Made by a program: the position numbers and the translations under genes
Part shown: positions 1-9,296 of the stretch, one piece after another
Numbering within the stretch: position 1 is the first letter of the stretch
Layout: each line of letters begins with the position of its first letter
Origin: JAAXHF01 sp963665955
Lineage (GTDB): Bacteria > Desulfobacterota > Binatia > Bin18
Reading direction: 5' to 3'
Assembly: GCA_965231765.1 (NCBI GenBank)
Contig: OZ246887.1
Span: 2,666,001-2,730,000 of the forward strand
DNA: 64,000 nucleotides
The notes under the pieces: model-generated
What the model was told of the DNA's origin: nothing
What the model saw: only the letters and a program-made list of their open reading frames with translations
Database searches by the model: none

Positions 1-1388
1 ACCTGAATCAACACATCTTCACGTCCATACGCCGCAACCAGATGAGTACCAATCGGCAACCCATTCGCATTCCAATTCAGCGGCAATGAAATCGCGGGCT
101 GACCAGTCACATTAAAAGCAGCGGTAAAAGGTGCGAGGCTTGCTGTTCGATGTGCCGCAGCCATCGGGTTTTCTGGAGTAGCAACAATCTCGCCCAGCGG
201 CGGCGGCGGTTCGCCCATAGTCGGCGTGAGTAGGAGATCAAACCCTTCGCTCCACCAGCTTACAATCCGCCGCGTGTCAGCCTGTAACCACTCAAGAGCT
301 TCAATATACCGCCTCGCCGTTCGTGTCCGACCAATCTCAGCCGTCACGCGGGTATTGAGTTCAAGATCGTCAAGTGCAATCGTCTTGCCGGTTTTCTTAC
401 TCCACGCATCAAGAGTGGCAGCGACTTGGCTAGTCAGTAAAGTCCAAAAATGCCGCCCGCGCGGTTTATTATCATCCAGCGCCAAAGGATACGATTCCTC
501 AACCGTATGCCCGAGCGATCCGAGCAGCCGGGCTGCCTCTTCCGTTGCCGTGACACAGTCCGGATGAACAGGAATGACACCGCCAGGTGCGCGGGTCATG
601 ATACCAATCCGTAATTTTCCTGGATCAACCCCAACCTCTTGCTGAAACGGCCGAGCCGGAGGCGGAGCCGTATAGGGATCACCGGGCATGGGACCGGTAA
701 TCACATCAAGAATAGCAGCCGAATCACGCACCGATCGTGTGACCACATGCTCAACGGCTAATCCCTGCCAAAACTCGCCATGCCCTGGGCCAAAAGAAAT
801 TCGGCCCCGTGAAGGCTTGAGTCCAACAAGGCCACATTCACTGGCGGGAATACGGATAGATCCCCCGCCATCATTCGCATGCGCAGCCGGAACCATACCC
901 GCAGCAACAGCCGCTGCCGACCCACCGCTTGAGCCTCCTGGCGAACGGCTGGTATCCCACGGGTTACGCGTTGGACCATACGCCTCAGGCTCTGTCGTGG
1001 GTAAAATTGCCATTTCCGGCGTGTTTGTCTTACCCACAAAGATGAACCCCGCCTCACGCAGCTTGGCCGCCATATACGTGTCTTGCTCCGCAACCCATCT
1101 CAGATCACGTAAGAATTTCATCCCCTCATGATACGGATCACCTGCCGAGTGGCAGCCGATATCCTTAAGCAGAAACGGTACACCTCGAAACGAACCGTTG
1201 GGCAGATCGGCCGAAGCAGCCTGAGCACGGGCTTTTTCAAACAGGGGAGTAATAACGGCGTTGAGCTGCGGATTGACTTTCTCAATTCGAGCAATTGCGG
1301 CATCAATAAGTTCAAGCGGCGTTACTTCACCACGGCGGACGAGGTCGGCTTGGGCAATGGTGTCAAGTTGGGCTAGGTCGGTTGTCAT
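1..1388 (-). CDS. Amidase signature family enzyme, C-terminus cut by window edge
   Basis: Reads leftwards from an ATG at 1386-1388 behind a GGAGGATC ribosome site and stays open for about 462 codons to the window edge. The amidase signature triad is visible: a lysine in FLLKD (about residue 75), GGSSGGS (about 151-157, carrying the cis-serine) and GGGSIRIPAS, whose serine near 177 is the expected nucleophile. Family members hydrolyse amide bonds of small amides, aryl-amides or Glu-tRNA. The substrate here cannot be told. No GatB or GatC neighbour is seen, so a stand-alone catabolic amidase is more likely than GatA. The final residues lie outside the window. Confidence 0.9.
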   Translation of the reverse strand, partial: MTTDLAQLDTIAQADLVRRGEVTPLELIDAAIARIEKVNPQLNAVITPLFEKARAQAASADLPNGSFRGVPFLLKDIGCHSAGDPYHEGMKFLRDLRWVAEQDTYMAAKLREAGFIFVGKTNTPEMAILPTTEPEAYGPTRNPWDTSRSPGGSSGGSAAAVAAGMVPAAHANDGGGSIRIPASECGLVGLKPSRGRISFGPGHGEFWQGLAVEHVVTRSVRDSAAILDVITGPMPGDPYTAPPPARPFQQEVGVDPGKLRIGIMTRAPGGVIPVHPDCVTATEEAARLLGSLGHTVEESYPLALDDNKPRGRHFWTLLTSQVAATLDAWSKKTGKTIALDDLELNTRVTAEIGRTRTARRYIEALEWLQADTRRIVSWWSEGFDLLLTPTMGEPPPPLGEIVATPENPMAAAHRTASLAPFTAAFNVTGQPAISLPLNWNANGLPIGTHLVAAYGREDVLIQ

Positions 1389-1583
1389 GTTCAGATCCTC
1401 CAATTCGCTTCTCGTAGCAAATTGGGAGTGGAAAAAGAAGAAGCGCTTAGCGACAAAGGCAAGCAATGTTTGGAGAACCATAAGGCTATCACCTATGACA
1501 GACAAGAGTCCTCAGCCTTGCCTCTTCCTTCGATCAGCACCAGGACATTGACGATCACGGCCAAGTACGCTTAGTGTTTCGTT

Positions 1584-2822
1584 ATGATCTCCGTACACGA
1601 TGCATTAGCAATAGTCCTTGAAACAGTGACTCCGCTTGCCGGGGAACGGGTTGGTCTTTTTGAAGCGACTGGGCGGGTATTAGCTGAAGAGATCCACTCT
1701 GAACGCGAAGTTCCGCCCTTCAATAATTCCGCCATGGATGGCTATGCCGTGCGTTGGGAGGACATTCGTGAGGCAAGTGCTGACAAGCCAGCCGAGCTAG
1801 CCGTCCTCGAAGTCATCCAAGCAGGCGCAGTCCCAACCCAAACCGTCACCTCAGGCACAGCCAGTAAGATCATGACTGGAGCAGTTGTGCCGCCCGGTGC
1901 TGACACTGTCATTCGGATAGAGGATACCGAAGAGCACGACGAGCGTGTATCCATTCACCAGACAAATGACGCTGGAGCGAATGTCCGTAGCCAGGGTGAG
2001 GACATCCATACTGGCCAGACAGTCCTAGAAAAAGGCCGTGTCCTTCGGCCGGCTGATGTTGGACTGCTTGCCTCAGTTGGACGAAGCTTTGTGCTTGTAC
2101 GCCAGCGCCCTCGGGTAGCCATTCTCAGTACGGGTAATGAGCTGGTTGAAGTGGATGGGAGCTTGCAGCCGGGCCAGATCGTGAATTCCAATGCTTACAC
2201 CTTAGCGGCAGCTGTGCAAGAAGCAGGTGGCCTGCCAGTCCCGCTGGAAATAGCCCGCGATACGCTCGACGAGACCCGTACTGCCCTCAATGAATCCGTC
2301 CGTCATGATGTTGTGCTTTCAACCGGAGGCGTGTCAGTTGGTGACTTTGATTTTGTCAAAGCTGCGATGGACGAGCTGGGGATGAATCGTCTGTTTTGGC
2401 AGGTGGCCCAGCGCCCGGGGAAACCTTTGACTTTTGGTCTGCTCAAAGAACGTTCGTACTTTGGCTTGCCCGGCAATCCGGTTTCTGCACTTGTGTGTTT
2501 CTATCTGTATGTCCGCCCGAGCCTGCGCCGGATGCTCGGGTATACAAAACCCTTCTCACCTGTCGTTTCAGCGACCCTGAGTGAAGACATTCCCAAAGCG
2601 AAAAATCTCACCGAATTTGTCCGCTGTCAGCTGACCCAGCAGAATGGTCAGTATGCAGTCCGCTCAACTGGAACACAAAGTTCCGGAGTGCTGAGTTCAC
2701 TATCTCTGGGACAGGGACTCATCGTTGGGCCGCAAGAATTGGATCTGTTACCGAAAGGTATGGAAGTGACAGTGATTGTTCTGGATGGAGATGAGTTTGC
2801 AGGAGCAGAGGCGCCGTTCTGA
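1584..2822 (+). CDS. moeA: Molybdopterin molybdenumtransferase MoeA
   Basis: 412 residues, the usual MoeA length. MoeA inserts molybdate into adenylylated molybdopterin in the last step of molybdenum cofactor synthesis in the cytoplasm. Visible marks are PPFNNSAMDGYAV near residues 44-56, the STGNEL and STGGVSVGDFDF motifs of the MoCF-binding domain, GLPGNPVSALVCF, and a C-terminal beta-barrel domain. ATG start at 1584. No other moa/moe gene is adjacent. It ends 55 bp before the Dnd-associated island, so it probably marks the left chromosomal boundary of that island. Confidence 0.95.
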   Translation: MISVHDALAIVLETVTPLAGERVGLFEATGRVLAEEIHSEREVPPFNNSAMDGYAVRWEDIREASADKPAELAVLEVIQAGAVPTQTVTSGTASKIMTGAVVPPGADTVIRIEDTEEHDERVSIHQTNDAGANVRSQGEDIHTGQTVLEKGRVLRPADVGLLASVGRSFVLVRQRPRVAILSTGNELVEVDGSLQPGQIVNSNAYTLAAAVQEAGGLPVPLEIARDTLDETRTALNESVRHDVVLSTGGVSVGDFDFVKAAMDELGMNRLFWQVAQRPGKPLTFGLLKERSYFGLPGNPVSALVCFYLYVRPSLRRMLGYTKPFSPVVSATLSEDIPKAKNLTEFVRCQLTQQNGQYAVRSTGTQSSGVLSSLSLGQGLIVGPQELDLLPKGMEVTVIVLDGDEFAGAEAPF

Positions 2823-2877
2823 AGAAGCAAGGAAGGTGTTTCAAGTTCTTCAGGCATCCTGATATGCTCTCAAATAT

Positions 2878-4359
2878 ATGCCTCACCAGACTGTTGCACG
2901 ACACCGGACTGCTCTGAATCGTACAGACTTGTCCCGGCCTATACGGCTTACTCTTGAAAATGAATTAATTGACACCGAGGCTTCGGTCTTTGACTACGGC
3001 TGTGGGCGCGGAGATGACCTCCGGACTTTGCAGAGTCGAGGAATTCAGTGTAACGGATGGGACCCAGCCTATTCCCCAAAAAACGAACGTCGCTCGGCTG
3101 ATGTCGTTAATCTGGGATACGTCGTTAATGTCATAGAAGACCCTATGGAGCGGGCAGCTGCGTTGCAGAATGCCTGGGCACTCGCGCAGAAACTGCTGGT
3201 TGTCTCTGCCCGTCTCACCGTTGAGGCTCCTCGCAGTACCCAGAGGCCGTATGAAGATGGTTTTCTCACCCAACTCGGGACTTTTCAGAAATATTACGAA
3301 CAACAAGAGCTACGTGAATGGGTCGATAGCGTTCTTGGCGTTTCAAGCGTACCAGCGGCACCAGGCATCTTTTATGTCTTTCGCGACCCCGACTTACAGC
3401 AGTCATTTGTCGCCTCTCGGTATCGACGCTATTCCTCCGCTCCACGGCAGCGCCAGAGCGACCTCCTCTTCGAACAGCATAAGGATCTTTTTGAGCCACT
3501 TATCGCTTTTCTGACCAATCGTGGCCGCCTCCCCGCAGATGCTGAGTTGCCTGAGACGACAGCTATTTGCGAAGCAATTGGAAGCCTCAAGCGCGCGTAT
3601 GGGATCATTCGCCGCGTCACTGGAGACGAGGAATGGAACCGTATCCGAGAAGAACGAGCCCAGGACCTTCTCATCTATCTGGCATTGAGTCGATTTGACG
3701 ACCGTCCCCGTTTTTCTCAACTCCCTGGTGACCTCAAACTTGATATCAAAGCCTTTTTCTCGTCTTACACCCGAGCATGCAAGGAAGCCGATGCCCTACT
3801 CTTTTCTGCAGGGGATACAGCTGCTGTAGAAAAAGCGTGCCGTACTTCTCCTGTTGGCAAATTAACCCCAGCTGCTCTGTACGTCCATATTGCGGCACTT
3901 CCCCACCTGCCTGCCATCTTGCGGGTCTATGAAGGCTGTGCCCGGGCGTACATTGGTAGTGTTGAAAACGCCAATATCATCAAACTCCACCGAGAAGGAC
4001 CACGAATATCTTATCTGTCATACCCGAAGTTCGACCAAGACCCCTATCCAGCGCTGGCTACATCGCTGCTTGTTCCGCTCCAAACATTTCGGATTAAGCA
4101 GAGAGATTATACGAATTCAAGCAACCCACCAATCTTGCACCGCAAGGAAGAATTCATCCCACAAGATCACCCTCTGCATACCAAATTCTCTCGACTCACC
4201 CGACAAGAAGAGAAATGGGGACTGTATGGAAAACCAGAGCTGATAGGGACGCGGGAAGGCTGGGAGAAGACATTGGCTGACCGGAATGCAAAGCTGTCCG
4301 GTCACAGACTTGTTAGAGATCAAATCCGTAGCCCAAGCAATGGCGTCTCGGGCGGTTGA
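2878..4359 (+). CDS. DNA phosphorothioation-associated putative methyltransferase
   Basis: 493 residues. The N-terminus (VARHRTALNRTDLSRP) followed by FDYGCGRGDDL, a SAM-binding motif I at about residues 39-49, is typical of the family found beside dnd genes and annotated as a putative methyltransferase. The C-terminal half has no domain I recognise. It opens a tightly packed forward operon: its TGA (4357-4359) overlaps the TTG start assigned to the helicase. Members of this family co-occur with the Dnd restriction helicase, so a role in the restriction side of the system is inferred. The modified base or substrate is unknown. Confidence 0.8.
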   Translation: MPHQTVARHRTALNRTDLSRPIRLTLENELIDTEASVFDYGCGRGDDLRTLQSRGIQCNGWDPAYSPKNERRSADVVNLGYVVNVIEDPMERAAALQNAWALAQKLLVVSARLTVEAPRSTQRPYEDGFLTQLGTFQKYYEQQELREWVDSVLGVSSVPAAPGIFYVFRDPDLQQSFVASRYRRYSSAPRQRQSDLLFEQHKDLFEPLIAFLTNRGRLPADAELPETTAICEAIGSLKRAYGIIRRVTGDEEWNRIREERAQDLLIYLALSRFDDRPRFSQLPGDLKLDIKAFFSSYTRACKEADALLFSAGDTAAVEKACRTSPVGKLTPAALYVHIAALPHLPAILRVYEGCARAYIGSVENANIIKLHREGPRISYLSYPKFDQDPYPALATSLLVPLQTFRIKQRDYTNSSNPPILHRKEEFIPQDHPLHTKFSRLTRQEEKWGLYGKPELIGTREGWEKTLADRNAKLSGHRLVRDQIRSPSNGVSGG

Positions 4360-6599
4360 TATTGCTCAACAAGTCTGCCAGGAAATTCAAAAGCGAAGCG
4401 GAGGGATCTCTCCATGAGCGGTACGCCTTGTGTCCAAATCGAGAGGCGTTAGATATCGGGATGCCTGAACCTGAGAAAAAAGAAAAGCTGCCCGTTTCCA
4501 GCATTGTTCTCTCCCCTGAAGCCAATCCCGCTCCTTTCACCGAACTTCGCCTTCTTCCCATCCTGACAACCAGTACGGCAGACCTCGTCCAGGATTTTTT
4601 TGAGCCATTACTGCTCCGCAGTCTATCCTATGACCGTGGGGTTGGGTTCTTTAGTGCTGGCTGGATTCGAATCAATGCAGTTGGTTTAGCAGGATTGGTC
4701 CGTAATGGTGGTCAGGCTCGCTGGGTGACCAGCCCAATCTTGTCACAAGAGGAATGGGAGGCTCTGCGCAAGGGAGGCGCAGCGGCAGACAATTCAGCTC
4801 TGAGCCAAGCTCTGCATCGTTCGTTGGACGACCTAGAGATGAGCTTGGCAGCCGATACGATTTCCACTCTGGCCTGGATGGTGGCTGACCATCTTTTGGA
4901 ATTTCGTTTTGCGATTCCCACGGACTCCCTTGACGGAGAGTTCCATGACAAATTTGGAATATTCACCGACGCCGCTGGCAATCGAGTCAGCTTTAATGGC
5001 TCGTATAACGACAGCATCCAGGGCATCAGAAACTACGAGTCAATCAAAATATTTTGTTCCTGGCATGAATCCATGGCGCCAATGGTTGAAGCCGATGTCA
5101 TCCGCTTTGAAAGACTGTGGACAGGCCAGGAACCGAATCTGCGCATCTATACGCTACCTGAGGCCATTCGTGACCGTATCCAGCGTTATCGGGTTCCAGG
5201 CCGACCGTACTCGACAGGCACCGGCTCAAAAGTAGAATTTCCGCCATCTGGTCGCTCCCCGTTGCGTGATTACCAAGAGGAGGCGATTGCGGCGTGGGAA
5301 CAAGCAGGACGACGCGGCGTTTTGGACATGGCAACTGGAACGGGGAAAACCCGTATCGCTCTTGCTGCCGCGCTGCGGATTCCTGAGCTACGAGTAGTAA
5401 TTATTGGCGTCCCTACCGAGGCGCTCATATCCCAGTGGCAGCGTGAGATTCGTGAAGACGCCGGCTTTTCTTCTCCGCTGGGGATTTCCCGCAGCTATAC
5501 AGCGTGGCAAGACCAGGCATTCAATCGATTATGTATGGCGCAGGACGGAGAAAGCGAAACCGCCAACCGATTGCTTGTTCTTGTCGGGACGTATCATTCT
5601 CTCTCCAGCGACCGGTTTCGGACCATCCTTCAAGATGCGTCTCCCTTTCCTCGGTCTCTGCTCTTTATCGCTGATGAAGTGCACCGGCTTGGTGCTCCAT
5701 TCTTCCAAAATGCGATGCAGGATATGTATGGTAACCGGCTTGGTCTGACAGCTACGCTCACTCGCCCTTTCGATGTGGAAGGAACGGCTGCCATTCATGA
5801 GTATTTCGGTGGTGTGGTGTACCGGTTTCCTTTTGAGAAGGCTGTAGGAGCGGTGCTGTGTCGCTATGACTACGGGGTCGAGTTTGCAGAGCTGTCAGAC
5901 GAGGAGTTCGACGAGTATAAGGACCTCACTCGACAGCTCGCCCAAAAGGCTCCAGGCCAAGAAAACGTTGAGGAAGGGGGCAACGAGAGTGGACACACTC
6001 CTACAGAAATTGACCTGCTTCTCTTCCGTAGGGCGAATATCCTGAAACGGTGTCGAGAAAAGATCAACGTCCTGGAAACGCTCTTAAAAGAAATCTCTTT
6101 GCAACAGTGCTTAATTTATTGCGCTGACCTTGAACAAGCCGGTGCCGTCTGTGAGGTGCTCCGACACAAGAGGATTCCGTATCTCTCGTATACACATCGG
6201 GAGACACCAGCAGCCCAAGAGACGGCTCTGCGGCTTTTGGGAGAAAGGAGAATTGCGGCTGTCGTTGCCATCAAATGTCTTGACGAAGGAGTTGATGTCC
6301 CAGAGGTCTCACAAGCCATTCTGCTTGCCAGCAGCACGAGTGAGCGAGAGTTTATTCAGCGGCGGGGACGGATACTGCGCCGAGCGCAGGGGAAAGACCG
6401 GGCGTCATTGATTGATATTGTGGTGACGCCACCACGTAGAGTTGGGGCCAATGCTCCACAGCTACTCTGGAAAGAACTAGGTCGTACAGTCCATCTGGCG
6501 AAATCGGCTGTGAATAGGCCGGTCGTTGAGAAGCGGTTATTTGACCATCTCAAACAATTCGGTATACCTATCGAGTGGGTGCTGGGAGGGGAGCTGTGA
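4356..6599 (+). CDS. Dnd-system restriction helicase with N-terminal PLD-like nuclease domain
   Basis: 747 residues if the TTG at 4356 is the start; an ATG at 4461 (MPEPEKKEK) is a plausible alternative, and neither has a strong ribosome site. The N-terminal part carries a phospholipase-D-like nuclease motif (FHDKFGIF, H near 197, then SFNGSYNDS). An SF2 helicase core follows with Walker A ATGTGKT (about 326), DEVH (about 440) and a C-terminal helicase domain ending in QRRGRILRRAQGK. Family knowledge: helicases of this type are linked to dnd loci as restriction enzymes. Presumably it attacks DNA lacking phosphorothioate, in concert with the DndD-like ATPase two genes downstream. Confidence 0.82.
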   Translation: MILLNKSARKFKSEAEGSLHERYALCPNREALDIGMPEPEKKEKLPVSSIVLSPEANPAPFTELRLLPILTTSTADLVQDFFEPLLLRSLSYDRGVGFFSAGWIRINAVGLAGLVRNGGQARWVTSPILSQEEWEALRKGGAAADNSALSQALHRSLDDLEMSLAADTISTLAWMVADHLLEFRFAIPTDSLDGEFHDKFGIFTDAAGNRVSFNGSYNDSIQGIRNYESIKIFCSWHESMAPMVEADVIRFERLWTGQEPNLRIYTLPEAIRDRIQRYRVPGRPYSTGTGSKVEFPPSGRSPLRDYQEEAIAAWEQAGRRGVLDMATGTGKTRIALAAALRIPELRVVIIGVPTEALISQWQREIREDAGFSSPLGISRSYTAWQDQAFNRLCMAQDGESETANRLLVLVGTYHSLSSDRFRTILQDASPFPRSLLFIADEVHRLGAPFFQNAMQDMYGNRLGLTATLTRPFDVEGTAAIHEYFGGVVYRFPFEKAVGAVLCRYDYGVEFAELSDEEFDEYKDLTRQLAQKAPGQENVEEGGNESGHTPTEIDLLLFRRANILKRCREKINVLETLLKEISLQQCLIYCADLEQAGAVCEVLRHKRIPYLSYTHRETPAAQETALRLLGERRIAAVVAIKCLDEGVDVPEVSQAILLASSTSEREFIQRRGRILRRAQGKDRASLIDIVVTPPRRVGANAPQLLWKELGRTVHLAKSAVNRPVVEKRLFDHLKQFGIPIEWVLGGEL

Positions 6600-6772
6600 A
6601 TAATTCCTTAGACCAACTCATTGAAGATATCGCCAAAGAGTATGAAGTGCCTGCCGAGCTGCTTCAGGAAATGCTGAAGATGGAACGGGAGATGCTCCAC
6701 TTAAAAACACGCCGTGGCCTCGTCGCCCGCCTTCGGGAGGTCCTCCAAAAAAGCACCGAGGGTGAGATATGA
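6596..6772 (+). CDS. DNA modification system-associated small protein
   Basis: A 58-residue, charged, helix-rich protein. The GTG at 6596 overlaps the helicase stop (GTGA), and its own stop overlaps the ATG of the next gene (6769). This argues for translational coupling and sets the start; a longer reading from 6575 would run inside the helicase. Short proteins of this kind (IEDIAKEYEVPAELLQEMLKMEREM) occur between helicase and ATPase genes of DNA modification islands. It could bridge the helicase and the DndD-like ATPase, but that is inference. Confidence 0.7.
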   Translation: MNNSLDQLIEDIAKEYEVPAELLQEMLKMEREMLHLKTRRGLVARLREVLQKSTEGEI

Positions 6773-8745
6773 GCATCCGCTTTGAGCGTGTTGTGCTAGA
6801 AAACTGGCTGGTCTATCGCGGTAGGGTCGAAGTCAACTTTGGCGATACTACTCCTACGGGAAAAAACATCATTGTTGTACATGGGCTGAATGGATTCGGC
6901 AAAACGTCTTTTCTACGCGGAGTCCAATGGGCATTTCACGAGCGGCTCAAGGAAAAGGGTCTTTCGGAATGTTTCAATAAAGCAGCAGTTCAGGCAGGCG
7001 AGAAAGACTTGTTTGTCGAAGTTCATTTTTTGGTGAACGATATTCCCTATCAGCTTATTCGAAGAGCTACGGCGCGTCTGGACGGAGATGGCTCCATTGT
7101 TGCTGCTAAGTCACAGCCTCCAACACTCATCGAGAATGGTCGTGCGTTAGGAGGAGCGGTTCAGGATAAGATTGAGCAAATCCTCCCAAAGGAGTGTCAA
7201 CAATTCTTTTTTTTCGATGGTCTAGAGATTGAGACCTATGCCAAAAAACAGCGTCCGGCTGATATCAGAGAGGCTGTCGAACGAGTCCTCGGCATCCCCG
7301 AAGTCCGCAACCTGAGAGCCGACTTGAAGAAGGTGGCTGAGCGCTGGGAGGATGAGCGAGACAGCCATCTAGAAAAAAAAGAAGAGCACCATCGTCTCCT
7401 CGATGAGCTTAGAGACCTACGGACAGAAGAAGAGGGACTTCGAACGAGCCTAGAAGAGGAGCGAAAAAATCACGACGCACTCGAAGAGCTGACAGGAGAA
7501 CTGGATAAACGAGCCCGCGCTTTGGAGAGCATCAAAACAGAACAAGACCGGCTGAAAGACTTGGAGCGCTTAAAATCCTCCAAGGAAAACTCGCTGCTCG
7601 AACAAGAGGAAAAGCTGGAGACGGCGATTCAGGCATCTCCGTTTCATCTTCTACTTCCGCTTCTCCAAAAGCAGATGGCCCGGTTTGAAACGGAGGGCGG
7701 AACAACAGACCACCGAGCCGTCCGAGAGACAGCATTACGGGCAAGAAAAGAGTTCTTAGAGGAGCTGCTCGACGCAACAAACTGCGTCTGTGACCGAGAG
7801 CTCACCTCCCCCACCGTAACAACGCTGGAAAGCAAGATCAAAGAGATTGAGCAGATACTCGCCCGCCAGTCTACTCGTGACCGGCGGACATCAAGCCTGA
7901 ATGAACGCCAGAGCGTCTTGGCACGACTGACAGGACGCATCATAGCAGAGCCGCTTGATGTGAAGAGAGTGTTTCAGCTGAAACAGCGCCTTGAACTCGA
8001 GATTCAGGAAATTACCCAGGATATTGCTGGGCTTGAGGAAAAGCTGAGCGAACATGGCGACGGTGAGGTTCGCGAGGTGTATCAGCAGTATGGCGAGAAG
8101 AAAAATGAACTCCAATCCACCAATCTCCGTATCAAGGAAAAAGAAGAACGGCTGAGAAAAACGACTGAGCTTATTGACCGAAAAAACCATGAAGTCAGTA
8201 AACTGGCCTTAGCCAATACTGAACTAGCTTCCCTGAGCCGTTCGCTTGACCTCACTATGCGGTCTGAGAAGGCGGTCCAAGCCTTGGTGGACTCACTGCT
8301 GACCGAAAGACGAAAAGCGATTATTGAGAATATCAATACAGTTTTTCGGAGTATCACGAATAAGAAGAACGAATATGACCGGGTTGAGCTGATGGATGAT
8401 TTTGGGGTCTGTGTAGTCACAAAGAGCGGGAATACTTTGCCGGACGATGACCTCAGCGCGGGGGAGAAAGAAGTGCTAGCCTTCGCGTTTATTGCCGGGC
8501 TGAGTCTTTCGACGGAGCATGCCGCACCACTCCTCATGGATACGCCCTTTGGGCATTTGGATAACCGACATCGGCAGGGGCTGCTTGATGCACTTCCTGG
8601 TCTGCCAAACCAAGTTATCCTGCTGGCGACAGACCGTGACCTTCCTAAGGAAGATATTCCACGGCTACACCCCTCTCTCCAGCGTCACTTTACCCTTGTC
8701 AGAGACCAGCAGGCTGAGACTTCGAGTATTGAGGAGGTCGGATGA
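6769..8745 (+). CDS. DndD-like SMC/Rad50-type ATPase of the restriction operon
   Basis: 658 residues. It has an N-terminal Walker A GLNGFGKTS, a FFFFDGLEIE stretch shared with DndD, long coiled-coil arms (about 200-330 and 370-480), a central CVC pair (C339, C341) where Rad50 proteins have a CxxC zinc hook, ABC signature LSAGEKE and Walker B LLMDTPFGHLD. It is a paralogue of the true DndD at 14557-16584 but sits in the methyltransferase-helicase operon, with ATGA overlaps on both sides. Likely a DNA-sensing or DNA-nicking ATPase that partners the helicase. The CxC rather than CxxC hook is unusual. Confidence 0.82.
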   Translation: MSIRFERVVLENWLVYRGRVEVNFGDTTPTGKNIIVVHGLNGFGKTSFLRGVQWAFHERLKEKGLSECFNKAAVQAGEKDLFVEVHFLVNDIPYQLIRRATARLDGDGSIVAAKSQPPTLIENGRALGGAVQDKIEQILPKECQQFFFFDGLEIETYAKKQRPADIREAVERVLGIPEVRNLRADLKKVAERWEDERDSHLEKKEEHHRLLDELRDLRTEEEGLRTSLEEERKNHDALEELTGELDKRARALESIKTEQDRLKDLERLKSSKENSLLEQEEKLETAIQASPFHLLLPLLQKQMARFETEGGTTDHRAVRETALRARKEFLEELLDATNCVCDRELTSPTVTTLESKIKEIEQILARQSTRDRRTSSLNERQSVLARLTGRIIAEPLDVKRVFQLKQRLELEIQEITQDIAGLEEKLSEHGDGEVREVYQQYGEKKNELQSTNLRIKEKEERLRKTTELIDRKNHEVSKLALANTELASLSRSLDLTMRSEKAVQALVDSLLTERRKAIIENINTVFRSITNKKNEYDRVELMDDFGVCVVTKSGNTLPDDDLSAGEKEVLAFAFIAGLSLSTEHAAPLLMDTPFGHLDNRHRQGLLDALPGLPNQVILLATDRDLPKEDIPRLHPSLQRHFTLVRDQQAETSSIEEVG

Positions 8746-9167
8746 TTCCAAAAATTGATGATCTCCAGAAAGAGCGGGCGTACGTTGCCGACGAACACAA
8801 GGCGCTTTTGCAGCATCTGAAAGATGATCTGAAGATCTTTCCGACTCAGTTGGATGCTTGGGCTTTCGCTGCGGCTTATGCGATGAGCAAGCATACTTCG
8901 GGAGAGAAACCAAAAACACCGAAAAAGAAAGAACAGCTGCCGCCGTTGCAAGTTTTGTCCGCTGACTTGCTTATCGCTCTGCTTGAGGCAGATAATCACA
9001 TCGCTCCAATATCAGAGTGGAACACCGAGAATGATGCACACAACGCAATGCAGCGACTTTCAGACTGGGCGAATCTAGGATTGAGTTTGTTGGAAGCCGA
9101 ATGGCAAGGGAGGGGACGAGAGCAGATTTGTCGTATCATTCTCACCACAACATCTTCCACTTCTTGA
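8742..9167 (+). CDS. Dnd system-associated protein 4-like
   Basis: 141 residues starting at an ATGA overlap with the preceding ATPase stop, last gene of the operon. The layout (N-terminal helices, a DAWAFAAAYAMS segment, a basic linker, then SADLLIALLEADNHI and a C-terminal helical region) matches the small Dnd-associated protein 4 family as I remember it. There is no catalytic motif. The tail (ICRIILTTTSSTS) looks atypical, so the real C-terminus may have been altered. Function unknown; operon position suggests a subunit of the restriction complex. Confidence 0.6.
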   Translation: MIPKIDDLQKERAYVADEHKALLQHLKDDLKIFPTQLDAWAFAAAYAMSKHTSGEKPKTPKKKEQLPPLQVLSADLLIALLEADNHIAPISEWNTENDAHNAMQRLSDWANLGLSLLEAEWQGRGREQICRIILTTTSSTS

Positions 9168-9296
9168 AAGAGGAATTCTACGTTTCTCAGAGTTGGCGTA
9201 TCAAAAATCGAATAGTTGTTGCTGCCGACCAGCGGTGGCAAGAATATCACCCAGCTGAACATATTTCGCAAATTTCGAGAAGAGCCATTAGCTTTG

